The position numbers and the translations under genes were made by a program. The notes beneath the pieces were generated by a model. It was not told where the DNA came from. It was given only the letters and a program-made list of their open reading frames with translations, and searched no databases. From Pseudomonas moraviensis (lineage in GTDB: Bacteria; Pseudomonadota; Gammaproteobacteria; Pseudomonadales; Pseudomonadaceae): 64,000 nucleotides of DNA. Below, piece after piece: positions 26,263 to 34,972 of this stretch. The stretch is from positions 5,068,501-5,132,500 of the forward strand of contig NZ_LT629788.1 of the NCBI RefSeq assembly GCF_900105805.1. The letters are read 5' to 3'. How positions within the stretch are numbered: the first letter of the stretch is position 1; the number at the start of each line of letters is the position of its first letter.

Positions 26263-27786
26263 TCAGGCCTGGATCAGCGTCCACGCCTCCTTCATCCGCA
26301 AAGGTTGTTTCATTCGTTCGGCCAGCAGCGCCATCGCGCGTTGCTTGTCACACGCCACCGCCGCGACGACTATGCCGTTTTTCGCGAACAGGCCAATGAA
26401 CGGCGGCTTTTCCGGCTCGCCGTTGAACTCGACCTCGTCCCATTCTGCAGCGTGACCAAGATAGTCGTAGTTCTTGCCGAAGTGGTACGTCCAGAAGAAC
26501 GGCACATCCAGATAATGCTCCTCGCCACCGAGCATGTTGGCGGCGGCAATGCGCGCGTGTTGCTGGGCCAAACGCCAGTGCTCGATTCGGGTTGGCTGGC
26601 CGCTCAGCGGAAACGTGGCGATATCGCCGATGGCCCATAAACCATCGCCGACACGCATGCCGTCATCGACGCGCAAAGACTGATCATCTTCCTTGGACAG
26701 TGAGCCGAAGGCCTCGGTAGCCGGGTGGACGCCGACGCCAGCGAGGATCAAATCCGCCGCCAGGCGCAAGCCGTTGTCGAGCAACACGCCCTCGACCTTC
26801 TCTTCGCCAAAGATCTCGGTAGCCTCGTGCTCGCTGATGAACTTCACCCCGTGCTCTTCGTGCAACGCGCGAATCGCCTTGCCCACCGCTTCGCCGAATT
26901 GCTTGGCGAAAGGGATCGCATGACGCGCCAGCACGGTAACGTCGAGGCCGTACTCGCGCAATGCTGACGCGCATTCTAGGGCGATGAAACTGTCGCCGAT
27001 GATCACCGCGCGCTGGCCCGGTTGAGCGGCGTTGATGATCTGTTCAGCCTGGGCTTTCGAACGCAGGACGAAGACGTTGGCCAGCTCAGCGCCGGGCAGT
27101 TTCAGCGGGTTGGGTGCGCCACCCGTCGCGAGTACCGCGGCGTCGTAGCGCAGGATTCCGCCATTGCTTAAATGAAGGGTTTTACCTGGAGCGTCGAGTG
27201 CGCTGACTTCGCTTTGTACGCGTTCGATGCGTTGTGCTTGATAGAAGGCTTCATCGCGCAGGGGCGGGACCTCTTTCGGCGACATCTCCCCGGCCAGAAC
27301 AAATTTGCTCAACACCGTGCGGTCGTAGCCGGCATCCGGTTCGCCGTCGACCATAACGATGCGCCCGCCAAAACCCTTCTCCCGCAACGCCGCCGCGCAT
27401 GCAGTGCCTGCGGCGCCGGCGCCGACCACCACGAACGTTCTTGGATCGTCGGCCGGCGGGGTGTGCGGATCGGGCAGGGGCTGGTCATCGACCCAGATCT
27501 CCTCGCCGCGCAACTCCAGCGGAAAGCGCTTGAGACTGTCCAGCGACGGCGGCTCGCACAGGCCTCCGTCCTCGGCGCGGTACGCGGCTTTGTGCCAAGG
27601 GCAGATCAACCTGCCGTGACACAACGCACCCTCGGCCAGTGGCGCACCGGCGTGTGGACACAGGCCCTGAAACGCTCGCAACTCTCCGTTGGCACGCAGC
27701 AGGACGATCTTGCAGTCGCCGATTTCGACTTGCAGGCCACGGTCTTGCGGGACATCGGCGAAACGGGCGACTCGGTGCAGGGACAT
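26263..27786 (-). CDS. FAD-dependent reductase with N-terminal Rieske domain (AIFM3-like)
   Basis: 507 residues. The Rieske 2Fe-2S ligands are clear in CPHAGAP and CPWH (17 residues between). Then come a GAGAAG dinucleotide-binding motif for FAD near residue 127, a second NAD-binding region and a C-terminal ferredoxin-reductase dimer-like domain. Such fused proteins transfer electrons from NAD(P)H, but natural partners are mostly unknown. The ATG at 27786 is chosen since GAGGAAG precedes it; the upstream in-frame ATG would overlap that site. It is divergent from the YbhB-like gene. Confidence 0.85.
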   Translation of the reverse strand: MSLHRVARFADVPQDRGLQVEIGDCKIVLLRANGELRAFQGLCPHAGAPLAEGALCHGRLICPWHKAAYRAEDGGLCEPPSLDSLKRFPLELRGEEIWVDDQPLPDPHTPPADDPRTFVVVGAGAAGTACAAALREKGFGGRIVMVDGEPDAGYDRTVLSKFVLAGEMSPKEVPPLRDEAFYQAQRIERVQSEVSALDAPGKTLHLSNGGILRYDAAVLATGGAPNPLKLPGAELANVFVLRSKAQAEQIINAAQPGQRAVIIGDSFIALECASALREYGLDVTVLARHAIPFAKQFGEAVGKAIRALHEEHGVKFISEHEATEIFGEEKVEGVLLDNGLRLAADLILAGVGVHPATEAFGSLSKEDDQSLRVDDGMRVGDGLWAIGDIATFPLSGQPTRIEHWRLAQQHARIAAANMLGGEEHYLDVPFFWTYHFGKNYDYLGHAAEWDEVEFNGEPEKPPFIGLFAKNGIVVAAVACDKQRAMALLAERMKQPLRMKEAWTLIQA

Positions 27787-27925
27787 CTTCAGCTTCCTCG
27801 CAGGCATTTCTCTTGTGAGTTGAGGCCGCCGCGGGAGGTTCAGCCATTTGCTACTGCCAAGGCACGAACGGTACAGCTATAGTTTGCGGGCCGACGACGG
27901 CCTCACTGCACAAGGTGCTCCCGGA

Positions 27926-28486
27926 ATGACCCGATTGACCTCTCTCAACCCATGGCTGGCGGCCATCGCCGTGACCCTTTGCGTGCAGTTCCCGGCGCAG
28001 GCCCAGGAGCGTTTCACCCTGAGCATCCCGGGCGTGTCGGATAACCGCTTGTTCACCTCGGCCGCCGCCAGCGACGCGCCTGGCTGCGGTGGTAAGAACC
28101 AGTCGCCAGCGCTGAGCTGGAACGCCGGCCCGGCCGGAACCCAGAGCTACGCCATCGTCATGCATGACCCGGACGGCCAGAAGGGCCTGGGCGTCGATCA
28201 CTGGATTCACTATGGGATCAAACCCACCACCCACCAGATCGCGGCCGGCGTCGGCGCTAAATCCGCGCTCGAAGGCGTCGGCGGCACCAACAGCAAAGGC
28301 AACACCCATTACATGGGCCCATGCCCGCCAGTGGGCGACAGCGCGCACCACTACATCATTCAGATCTACGCGCTCGACCTCGCCCCGGACGCTTTGCCGG
28401 CCGGCCTGACCCGCGCCGAGTTGATGGAAAAAATCAAAGGCCATGTGCTGCGCAACAGCAGCGCGGTGCGGCGTTATCACCGCTGA
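27926..28486 (+). CDS. YbhB/YbcL-family (PEBP, Raf kinase inhibitor-like) secreted protein
   Basis: 186 residues. A signal peptide (cleavage after about AQA, residue 26) precedes a PEBP fold: SPALSWNAGPAGTQSYAIVMHDPDG and the conserved GPCPPVGDSAHHYIIQIYAL. The family's physiological role in bacteria is unclear. The start at ATG 27926 gives a regular signal peptide; the open frame further upstream is not needed. Confidence 0.87.
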   Translation: MTRLTSLNPWLAAIAVTLCVQFPAQAQERFTLSIPGVSDNRLFTSAAASDAPGCGGKNQSPALSWNAGPAGTQSYAIVMHDPDGQKGLGVDHWIHYGIKPTTHQIAAGVGAKSALEGVGGTNSKGNTHYMGPCPPVGDSAHHYIIQIYALDLAPDALPAGLTRAELMEKIKGHVLRNSSAVRRYHR

Positions 28487-28592
28487 GGTTCGGCCGCTTA
28501 CGGGCGGCTGACTGCCCTGATTCCCCAGCCATTTGGCATTGCCCCGCGAAAACGCGCACTATCGAGCCATTGCCAATGCGCTGGAGGACAAC

Positions 28593-28802
28593 GTGGCAGC
28601 AAAAATCGACCGCATCGCCCAGCTACTCAACTGCCCGGAGAAGGGCGAACAAATGCGGCGTGCAGTAACCGAGACACGTAAGGAATTTCTGCTGAATCAG
28701 CCGGAGGAAGACCTCGTTGATGAAGACGAGGTGTTTGAAGAGGTGGAGGAGGAGGGAGATGACGACGATGAATATGACGAGTTTGACTGGACGACGGAGT
28801 GA
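28593..28802 (+). CDS. Small acidic protein of unknown function
   Basis: 69 residues with a GTG start preceded by a perfect GGAGG five bases upstream. The N-terminal half is a basic/amphipathic helix (AAKIDRIAQLLNCPEKGEQMRRAV); the C-terminal 30 residues are almost all Asp/Glu (EDLVDEDEVFEEVEEEGDDD). Similar small proteins occur in Pseudomonas, but I know no function. The acidic tail could mimic nucleic acid or bind a basic partner. Confidence 0.7.
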   Translation: MAAKIDRIAQLLNCPEKGEQMRRAVTETRKEFLLNQPEEDLVDEDEVFEEVEEEGDDDDEYDEFDWTTE

Positions 28803-28835
28803 CGGCGTTCCAGCGATCTTGTCATCGCCCACAAA

Positions 28836-28866
28836 AAAGCCCCGGACCATCACAGTCCGGGGCTTT
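28836..28866 (-). terminator. Bidirectional terminator, mainly for tRNA-Arg
   Basis: The perfect stem AAAGCCCCGGAC / GTCCGGGGCTTT has a 7-base loop. On the - strand it is followed by TTTTTT, which suits the tRNA transcript; on the + strand it can end the small acidic-protein transcript. Confidence 0.85.
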
Positions 28867-28879
28867 CTCGTTTGATTCA

Positions 28880-28956
28880 TGGTGCACCAGGCGGGATTCG
28901 AACCCACGACCCCTGCCTTCGGAGGGCAGTACTCTATCCAGCTGAGCTACTGGTGC
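28880..28956 (-). tRNA. tRNA-Arg (anticodon CCG)
   Basis: 77 bases on the - strand, from GCACCAG at the 5' end to a genomically encoded CCA. The acceptor arms GCACCAG / CTGGTGC pair perfectly. The anticodon stem CTGCC / GGCAG carries loop CTCCGAA, giving anticodon CCG (codon CGG). The T-arm GTGGGTTCGAATCCCGC is regular. Confidence 0.97.
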
Positions 28957-29388
28957 AGCGGGCGACATCATACCTAGGTCGGCTCGGGGCGTCCATGCCG
29001 GGTTTGGCGGGTTTTGTCAGAGTGCGTGTCGGCACAAAATCGCGGTATTCCTTAAAGCGGTAACGTCCTGCAAAACCCTCGCTTGGCGCTTTGCCGGGGT
29101 TGATCTAAGGTTTTTCCTGCAGCACGGATTTCGGTGCGTTGATCTGAAAAGCGGCATTTTTGTTCTTTTTTTCGAACGACCTATTGTCCTTTACCCCCTT
29201 TGAACCTACGATCCGTTTGAGATTTCAAACGCTCGTTGACGGGATGTTGCAGCGCAGGTGCGCCCGGTCGTGCACTGTCGATGCGCCACAATCCGCTCAC
29301 TGATTTCCCTGACGGCAGCCTTGCGAGGCGCCTTTCTACAATCATAATTTGCTCCGCGCAGGCCGCGGTGCTGTTAAGGAAAGCCGAC
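28957..29388. other. Long intergenic region between tRNA-Arg and gabD
   Basis: No gene is supported. It holds the divergent tRNA promoter, an 18-base inverted repeat at 29214-29231 and a possible -10 (CTACAAT, 29336-29342) upstream of gabD. The extended TACAAT with no clear -35 would suit an RpoS-type promoter, which is only a suggestion. Confidence 0.5.
29214..29231. promoter_or_regulatory. Inverted repeat upstream of gabD
   Basis: CGTTTGA-GATT-TCAAACG has perfect 7-base arms and lies about 160 bases before the gabD start. It could be an operator; the protein is unknown. Confidence 0.4.
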
Positions 29389-30831
29389 ATGCAGCTTAAA
29401 GACACCCAGTTGTTCCGCCAGCAAGCCTTCATCGATGGCGCTTGGGTCGATGCGGACAACGGTCAGACGATCAAGGTCAACAACCCGGCCACCGGCGAGA
29501 TCCTCGGCACCGTGCCGAAGATGGGCGCCGCAGAAACCCGCCGTGCCATCGAGGCCGCCGACAAGGCGCTGCCGGCCTGGCGTGCGCTGACTGCCAAGGA
29601 GCGTGCCGGCAAGCTGCGTCGCTGGTTCGAGCTGATGATCGAGAACCAGGACGATCTCGCGCGCCTGATGACCCTCGAGCAGGGCAAGCCGCTGGCCGAA
29701 GCCAAGGGCGAAATCGTTTACGCCGCTTCGTTCATCGAGTGGTTCGCCGAGGAAGCCAAGCGCATCTACGGCGACGTGATTCCGGGCCACCAGCCGGACA
29801 AGCGCCTGATCGTGATCAAGCAACCGATTGGCGTCACTGCCGCGATCACCCCGTGGAACTTCCCGGCGGCGATGATCACTCGCAAGGCCGGCCCGGCGCT
29901 GGCCGCCGGTTGCACCATGGTGCTCAAGCCTGCTTCGCAAACCCCTTTCTCCGCGTTCGCCCTGGCCGAACTGGCCCAGCGCGCGGGCATTCCGGCGGGC
30001 GTGTTCAGCGTGGTCTCCGGCAGCGCCGGCGACATCGGCAGCGAGCTGACCAGCAACCCGATCGTGCGCAAACTGTCCTTCACCGGCTCGACCGAAATCG
30101 GTCGCCAGTTGATGGCCGAATGCGCCAAGGACATCAAGAAAGTCTCGCTGGAACTGGGCGGCAACGCGCCGTTCATCGTGTTCGACGATGCGGATCTGGA
30201 TAAGGCCGTCGAAGGCGCGATCATTTCCAAATACCGCAACAACGGCCAGACCTGCGTCTGCGCCAACCGTCTGTACATTCAGGACGCGGTCTACGATGCG
30301 TTCGCCGAGAAGCTGAAAGTGGCTGTGGCCAAACTGAAAATCGGCAACGGTCTGGAAGACGGCACCACCACCGGCCCGCTGATCGACGAAAAAGCCGTGG
30401 CCAAGGTTCAGGAACACATCGCTGACGCCGTGAGCAAAGGCGCGACCGTACTGGCCGGCGGCAAGGCGATGGAAGGCAACTTCTTCGAGCCGACCATCCT
30501 CACCAACGTGCCGAAAAACGCGGCCGTGGCCAAGGAAGAAACCTTCGGTCCGCTGGCGCCGCTGTTCCGCTTCAAAGACGAAGCGGAAGTGATCGCCATG
30601 TCCAACGACACCGAATTCGGTCTCGCCTCTTATTTCTACGCACGCGACCTCGGCCGTGTGTTCCGTGTCGCCGAAGCGCTGGAATACGGCATGGTCGGCG
30701 TCAACACCGGGCTGATCTCCAACGAAGTCGCGCCGTTCGGCGGCATCAAGGCCTCGGGCCTGGGCCGTGAAGGTTCCAAGTACGGCATCGAAGATTACCT
30801 GGAAATCAAATACCTCTGCCTGGGCATCTAA
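29389..30831 (+). CDS. gabD: NAD(P)-dependent succinate-semialdehyde dehydrogenase
   Basis: 480 residues, typical GabD length. Aldehyde dehydrogenase signatures: LELGGNAPF (catalytic Glu), NNGQTCVCANR with Cys289 as nucleophile and the second Cys of the GabD redox pair, and the TPWNFPAAMITRK cofactor region. It oxidises succinate semialdehyde to succinate, the second step of GABA degradation. The ATG at 29389 follows TAAGGAAAG. It pairs with gabT downstream. Confidence 0.95.
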   Translation: MQLKDTQLFRQQAFIDGAWVDADNGQTIKVNNPATGEILGTVPKMGAAETRRAIEAADKALPAWRALTAKERAGKLRRWFELMIENQDDLARLMTLEQGKPLAEAKGEIVYAASFIEWFAEEAKRIYGDVIPGHQPDKRLIVIKQPIGVTAAITPWNFPAAMITRKAGPALAAGCTMVLKPASQTPFSAFALAELAQRAGIPAGVFSVVSGSAGDIGSELTSNPIVRKLSFTGSTEIGRQLMAECAKDIKKVSLELGGNAPFIVFDDADLDKAVEGAIISKYRNNGQTCVCANRLYIQDAVYDAFAEKLKVAVAKLKIGNGLEDGTTTGPLIDEKAVAKVQEHIADAVSKGATVLAGGKAMEGNFFEPTILTNVPKNAAVAKEETFGPLAPLFRFKDEAEVIAMSNDTEFGLASYFYARDLGRVFRVAEALEYGMVGVNTGLISNEVAPFGGIKASGLGREGSKYGIEDYLEIKYLCLGI

Positions 30832-31015
30832 GCCGGGAATGGGATCGCTGCAAACGCAAAGGGCACGAGAGCGCTGTCCTTTGCGTCGTTTCAAAACGGA
30901 ATTTTCTCTGCGGCCGGGAACGCCGTGGCAGTCGATCATCGCATGCTGCCACCGCCGATTCCTCCCGCTTCATCCTTGAACCACGCCGCCCGATGAGCGG
31001 CGAATGAGGACTGTA

Positions 31016-32293
31016 ATGAGCAAGACTAACGCTGAACTGATGGCCCGCCGCACCAATGCCGTACCTCGTGGTGTTGGCCAGATTCACCCGATCTTCGCCG
31101 AGTCGGCAAAGAACGCAACGGTGACCGACGTTGAAGGTCGTGAGTTCATCGACTTCGCTGGCGGCATTGCTGTACTGAACACCGGCCACGTGCACCCGAA
31201 AATCATCGCTGCCGTAACCGAACAGCTGAACAAGCTGACCCACACTTGCTTCCAGGTGCTGGCCTACGAGCCGTACGTTGAGCTGTGCGAAAAAATCAAC
31301 GCCAAGGTGCCGGGCGATTTCGCCAAGAAAACCCTGCTGGTGACCACCGGTTCCGAAGCGGTGGAAAACGCCGTGAAGATCGCCCGTGCCGCCACCGGCC
31401 GCGCTGGCGTGATCGCGTTCACCGGCGCTTACCACGGTCGCACCATGATGACCCTGGGCCTGACCGGTAAAGTCGTGCCGTACTCGGCCGGCATGGGCCT
31501 GATGCCAGGCGGCATCTTCCGCGCGCTGTACCCGAACGAACTACACGGTGTGAGCATCGACGACTCGATCGCCTCCATCGAACGCATCTTCAAGAACGAC
31601 GCCGAGCCGAAAGACATCGCCGCGATCATCATCGAACCTGTTCAGGGTGAGGGTGGTTTCTACGTCGCGCCGAAAGAGTTCATGAAGCGTCTGCGCGCGC
31701 TGTGCGACCAGCACGGCATTCTGCTGATCGCTGACGAAGTGCAGACCGGCGCTGGCCGTACCGGCACTTTCTTCGCCATGGAACAGATGGGCGTTGCCGC
31801 CGACCTGACCACCTTCGCCAAGTCCATCGCTGGCGGTTTCCCGCTGGCCGGCGTGTGCGGCAAGGCCGAGTACATGGACGCCATCGCCCCGGGTGGCCTG
31901 GGCGGCACCTACGCTGGTAGCCCGATCGCTTGCGCCGCTGCGCTTGCCGTGATGGAAGTGTTCGAAGAAGAGCAACTGCTGGACCGCTGCAAGGCTGTCG
32001 GCGAGCGTCTGGTCACCGGCCTGAAGGCCATTCAGGCCAAGTACCCGGTGATCGGTGAAGTGCGCGCGCTGGGCGCGATGATCGCGGTCGAGCTGTTCGA
32101 AAACGGCGACAGCCACAAGCCAAACCCGACCGCTGTAGCGGCAGTTGTCGCCAAGGCGCGTGACAAGGGCCTGATCCTGCTGTCCTGCGGCACTTACGGT
32201 AACGTGCTGCGCGTGCTGGTCCCGCTGACCTCGCCGGACGAGCAACTGGACAAGGGTCTGGCGATCATCGAAGAGTGCTTCTCCGAACTCTGA
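31016..32293 (+). CDS. gabT: 4-aminobutyrate aminotransferase
   Basis: 425 residues, class III PLP aminotransferase. Visible are the GSEAVENAVKIARAAT phosphate-binding region, IIEPVQGEGGF, the DEVQTGAGRTG motif and the Schiff-base Lys in TFAKSIAGGFPLAG. It converts GABA and 2-oxoglutarate to succinate semialdehyde and glutamate. The ATG at 31016 has GAGGA upstream. A 184-base gap from gabD could contain a second promoter. It ends with a strong terminator. Confidence 0.95.
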   Translation: MSKTNAELMARRTNAVPRGVGQIHPIFAESAKNATVTDVEGREFIDFAGGIAVLNTGHVHPKIIAAVTEQLNKLTHTCFQVLAYEPYVELCEKINAKVPGDFAKKTLLVTTGSEAVENAVKIARAATGRAGVIAFTGAYHGRTMMTLGLTGKVVPYSAGMGLMPGGIFRALYPNELHGVSIDDSIASIERIFKNDAEPKDIAAIIIEPVQGEGGFYVAPKEFMKRLRALCDQHGILLIADEVQTGAGRTGTFFAMEQMGVAADLTTFAKSIAGGFPLAGVCGKAEYMDAIAPGGLGGTYAGSPIACAAALAVMEVFEEEQLLDRCKAVGERLVTGLKAIQAKYPVIGEVRALGAMIAVELFENGDSHKPNPTAVAAVVAKARDKGLILLSCGTYGNVLRVLVPLTSPDEQLDKGLAIIEECFSEL

Positions 32294-32315
32294 TCGATGG
32301 TGTGACCTGCTCGAC

Positions 32316-32341
32316 AAAAACCCGCTTCGGCGGGTTTTTTT
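32316..32341 (+). terminator. Rho-independent terminator after gabT
   Basis: CCCGC-TTCG-GCGGG stem-tetraloop is followed by seven T and preceded by an A-run. Confidence 0.92.
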
Positions 32342-32427
32342 ACGCCCGTTGAAACACATCGGCCGCGTTTGCGCTGTAACGAATGTCCGGCATTGGCTAA
32401 GGTTCAGGCATTGCAAGGAGAGCGCGC

Positions 32428-33639
32428 ATGACTGCCGTTGATTTACCCGCCGTACCCCGGGTGTTGATTGCCGAGGCCGATCCCTGGTCTCGCGACCTGC
32501 TTAAACAAGTACTGCTCAACGTGCGCTGCGATGCGCGCCTGGATCTGTGCGCCGACGGCCAGCAAGCGCTGTCGTTGCTTGGCGAGGTGCCGTATGACCT
32601 GGCCATCGTCGATTGGGAGCTGCCCGGAATCGATGGACTGCATGTGCTGCGCAGCGTTCGTCAGCGCAAACGCAATCCGCCACTGCCGTTCATTCTGATG
32701 AGCAGCCGCAACGACAGCGCCAGCGTGCGCGAAGCGATTCCGCTGGCGCCGACCGCGTACCTGACCAAACCGTTGAACATGGACGGCCTGACCGAGCGCT
32801 TGCAGGGTTTGCTGCTTAACGCCGGCGAAGCCGTGGTCTGCGAAGTGCCGGCACTGGCGCCGGGCATGACCCTGTCAGTGTTTCTGGAACGGCGTCGCGA
32901 GCAGGCCGATGGCGCGCCGCTGATGACCGACGTGCAAGTGGCGGTCAAGCGAAGCCTCAATCCCGAAGGGCTGGACCTGAAACTGCTGGAGGAAGAGGTT
33001 CGCACCGATCCCCAGATCACCGCGGTGCTGATCGCGGCCGCCAACAGTGCTGCGCAGCACCATGGCGCGCCAGTGCAGACCCTGGCGCAGGCGCTGCATC
33101 GACTCGGCACCGGGCAAAGCATGAACCTGATACTCGGGCTGGCGCTCAAACGCAGCGCCCGGCTCAGCAATGCATGCCTGGCAGATTACGCCGAGCGCTA
33201 CTGGGGGCTGTCACTGCATACGGCGGAATATGCCCGCACGCTGGCGCGCTTGCTCGATCTGGATCAGGAACGCTGCTATTGCGCGGGCATGCTGCATCGA
33301 CTCGGCGATCTGGCGCTGCTGCGCTGCTTGCAGGAATGGCAACAGGCCGGCGGCGAGCTGGACGAGCTGGAAGAGGTCGGTGAAGCGTTGGCGAAGTTTG
33401 CCGCTTCTTACGGCTCGGCATTGAGAACTCGCTGGCGGCTGCCGCTGGAGTTGCGCGAGTTGATTGCTTCGGTCTACCAGCTCGGTGGTGGCGTTTACAG
33501 TCGCGAGGCGCTGGTGATGAACATGGCGGCGCAGATGGCGCGGCTGACCGAGCATGAAGGCGTCGAGGAACTGGCGAAGAGCAGGACGGCGCGGTTGCTG
33601 AAGATCGGCTTGCCGGAGTTGATGCGGATGCGCAAATAA
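32428..33639 (+). CDS. Response regulator with HDOD output domain
   Basis: 403 residues. The N-terminal receiver has phospho-acceptor Asp62 in IVDWELPGIDG and the Lys of YLTKPLN. From about residue 180 a HDOD domain follows (DPQITAVLIAAANSAA, LAQALHRLGTGQSMNLILGL, YCAGMLHRLGDLALL). HDOD proteins lack catalytic residues and act as signalling scaffolds. The start has AAGGAGA upstream. No cognate kinase is adjacent; the neighbouring GGDEF and EAL genes make a link to c-di-GMP signalling conceivable. Confidence 0.87.
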   Translation: MTAVDLPAVPRVLIAEADPWSRDLLKQVLLNVRCDARLDLCADGQQALSLLGEVPYDLAIVDWELPGIDGLHVLRSVRQRKRNPPLPFILMSSRNDSASVREAIPLAPTAYLTKPLNMDGLTERLQGLLLNAGEAVVCEVPALAPGMTLSVFLERRREQADGAPLMTDVQVAVKRSLNPEGLDLKLLEEEVRTDPQITAVLIAAANSAAQHHGAPVQTLAQALHRLGTGQSMNLILGLALKRSARLSNACLADYAERYWGLSLHTAEYARTLARLLDLDQERCYCAGMLHRLGDLALLRCLQEWQQAGGELDELEEVGEALAKFAASYGSALRTRWRLPLELRELIASVYQLGGGVYSREALVMNMAAQMARLTEHEGVEELAKSRTARLLKIGLPELMRMRK

Positions 33640-33652
33640 CCGGCTTACATAA

Positions 33653-33750
33653 ACCCTGTAGGAGTGAGCCTGCTCCCCATAGCGGAGTGTCAGTTATTAA
33701 AGTTTCGTCTGACACTCCGCTATCGCGAGCAGGCTCACTCCTACAAGGGG
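33653..33750. repeat. REP inverted pair, family A, with extra inner palindrome
   Basis: CCTGTAGGAGTGAGCCTGCT and its complement enclose a further pair AGCGGAGTGTCAG / CTGACACTCCGCT, giving a very long hairpin. The left copy has a changed core (CTCCCCAT for CTCGCGAT). Confidence 0.88.
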
Positions 33751-33772
33751 ATGTGTTGAATATGAGACCGGG

Positions 33773-34762
33773 TCAGGCCGCAATAATCCGGTTCTTGCCC
33801 TGCCGCTTCGCCTCGTACATCGCGGCATCCGCGCGGGCGAACAGGTTGTCGAGGCTCTTGTCTTCGTCGGTGAGATTGGTCAGGCCCTGGCTCACGGTGA
33901 TGCTGAACGGCTGACCGTCGTGGTTGAAGCGCAGCCGCTGGATTTCCTGCTGCAGTCGCTCCGCCACTTGCACGGCTATCTCCGGCGCACAGCCGGGGAA
34001 CACCGCAGCGAACTCCTCACCGCCAATCCGCCCGAACAGGTCGCCACGACGCAATGATCCACGCCCGCACTCGGCGATCCGTTGCAGCACGTTGTCGCCT
34101 TCGGGATGGCCGTAGCTGTCGTTGATCACTTTGAAGTCATCGATGTCCAGCAGCAGGAAGGCCAGCGGTGTGCCGTGGCGCCGGGCCTCGGCGAACTCGC
34201 GGTGGGCACATTCGAAGAAGTGGCGGCGGTTGCTGCTCTGCGTCAGCACATCGGTGGTGGCCAAGCGTTGCAGCTCGGTTTCCATGTTTTTCTTGTCAGT
34301 GATGTCTTCAGCGATGCCGACGATGATCACCGGTTGACCGGGCTCGTCCTGCCGATTGATGAAGCATTTGTCGCTGATCCAGCGCACCTGGCCGTCGGCG
34401 GCGATGATGCGGTACTCGCGATCCTCCACCGCACCTCGGTGCAGGACTTCGGCGAGGCTCTGTTCGGCGTACTCGAGATCATCGGGATAAATGCTGTCAC
34501 GCCACTGGTTGTAGTCAGCCAGCAACAGTGCTGCGGAGCGGCCGAAAATCCGTTCGTACGCCGGGCTGACATACAGCACCTGACGTGTTTCCCAGTTGAA
34601 AGCCCAGAGCACGGCGTTGACGCTGACCAGCAGCGAACTGATCAACTGTTCGCGTTCGCTCAGGCGCGCGACTTCGCCTTTCGCGTGCATCAGCGCCATC
34701 AACGTTTGCGCGGCCTCGGGCCATTGGGTGAAGGATGTGTCTTTCTGGTTGTTGTTGACCAT
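33773..34762 (-). CDS. PAS-GGDEF diguanylate cyclase
   Basis: 329 residues from the ATG at 34762; an in-frame ATG at 34873 would add 37 residues of poor family character. The PAS domain (about 45-165; NWETRQVLYVSPAYERIFG, PAC-like DGQVRWISDK) is followed by a GGDEF domain with intact GGEEF and an inhibitory I-site (RRGD five residues before it), so an active, product-regulated cyclase is likely. The position beside desA resembles P. aeruginosa PA0290. Confidence 0.85.
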   Translation of the reverse strand: MVNNNQKDTSFTQWPEAAQTLMALMHAKGEVARLSEREQLISSLLVSVNAVLWAFNWETRQVLYVSPAYERIFGRSAALLLADYNQWRDSIYPDDLEYAEQSLAEVLHRGAVEDREYRIIAADGQVRWISDKCFINRQDEPGQPVIIVGIAEDITDKKNMETELQRLATTDVLTQSSNRRHFFECAHREFAEARRHGTPLAFLLLDIDDFKVINDSYGHPEGDNVLQRIAECGRGSLRRGDLFGRIGGEEFAAVFPGCAPEIAVQVAERLQQEIQRLRFNHDGQPFSITVSQGLTNLTDEDKSLDNLFARADAAMYEAKRQGKNRIIAA

Positions 34763-34898
34763 CGGCACAGATCTCAAAGGGCGCGCCGCAATGTCGACAA
34801 CGGCCACAGTACAACCCGCCGGGATGGCGAAGTGTCTTTGAGATAGAGGATTTTCGGCGAAGTTCCCGGCCATTACCGAGTCCCGCCAGGCGGCGAGC

Positions 34899-34963
34899 TG
34901 TAGGAGCTGACGAGTGCAACGAGGCTGCGATCTCTTGATCCTAAGAATCAGAAGATCGCAGCC
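34899..34963. repeat. REP-like inverted pair, family B, diverged
   Basis: CTGTAGGAGCTGACGAGTGC and GGCTGCGATC, then the complement GATCGCAGCC, with the right outer arm lacking. It lies upstream of the cyclase gene and downstream of desA. Confidence 0.75.
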
Positions 34964-34972
34964 AGTGTCGGA

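Noticed and set aside
29085..29100. Possible sigma-54 promoter (TTGGCGCTTTGC) upstream of gabD
   Set aside because: The spacing between GG and GC is too short for a -24/-12 promoter.
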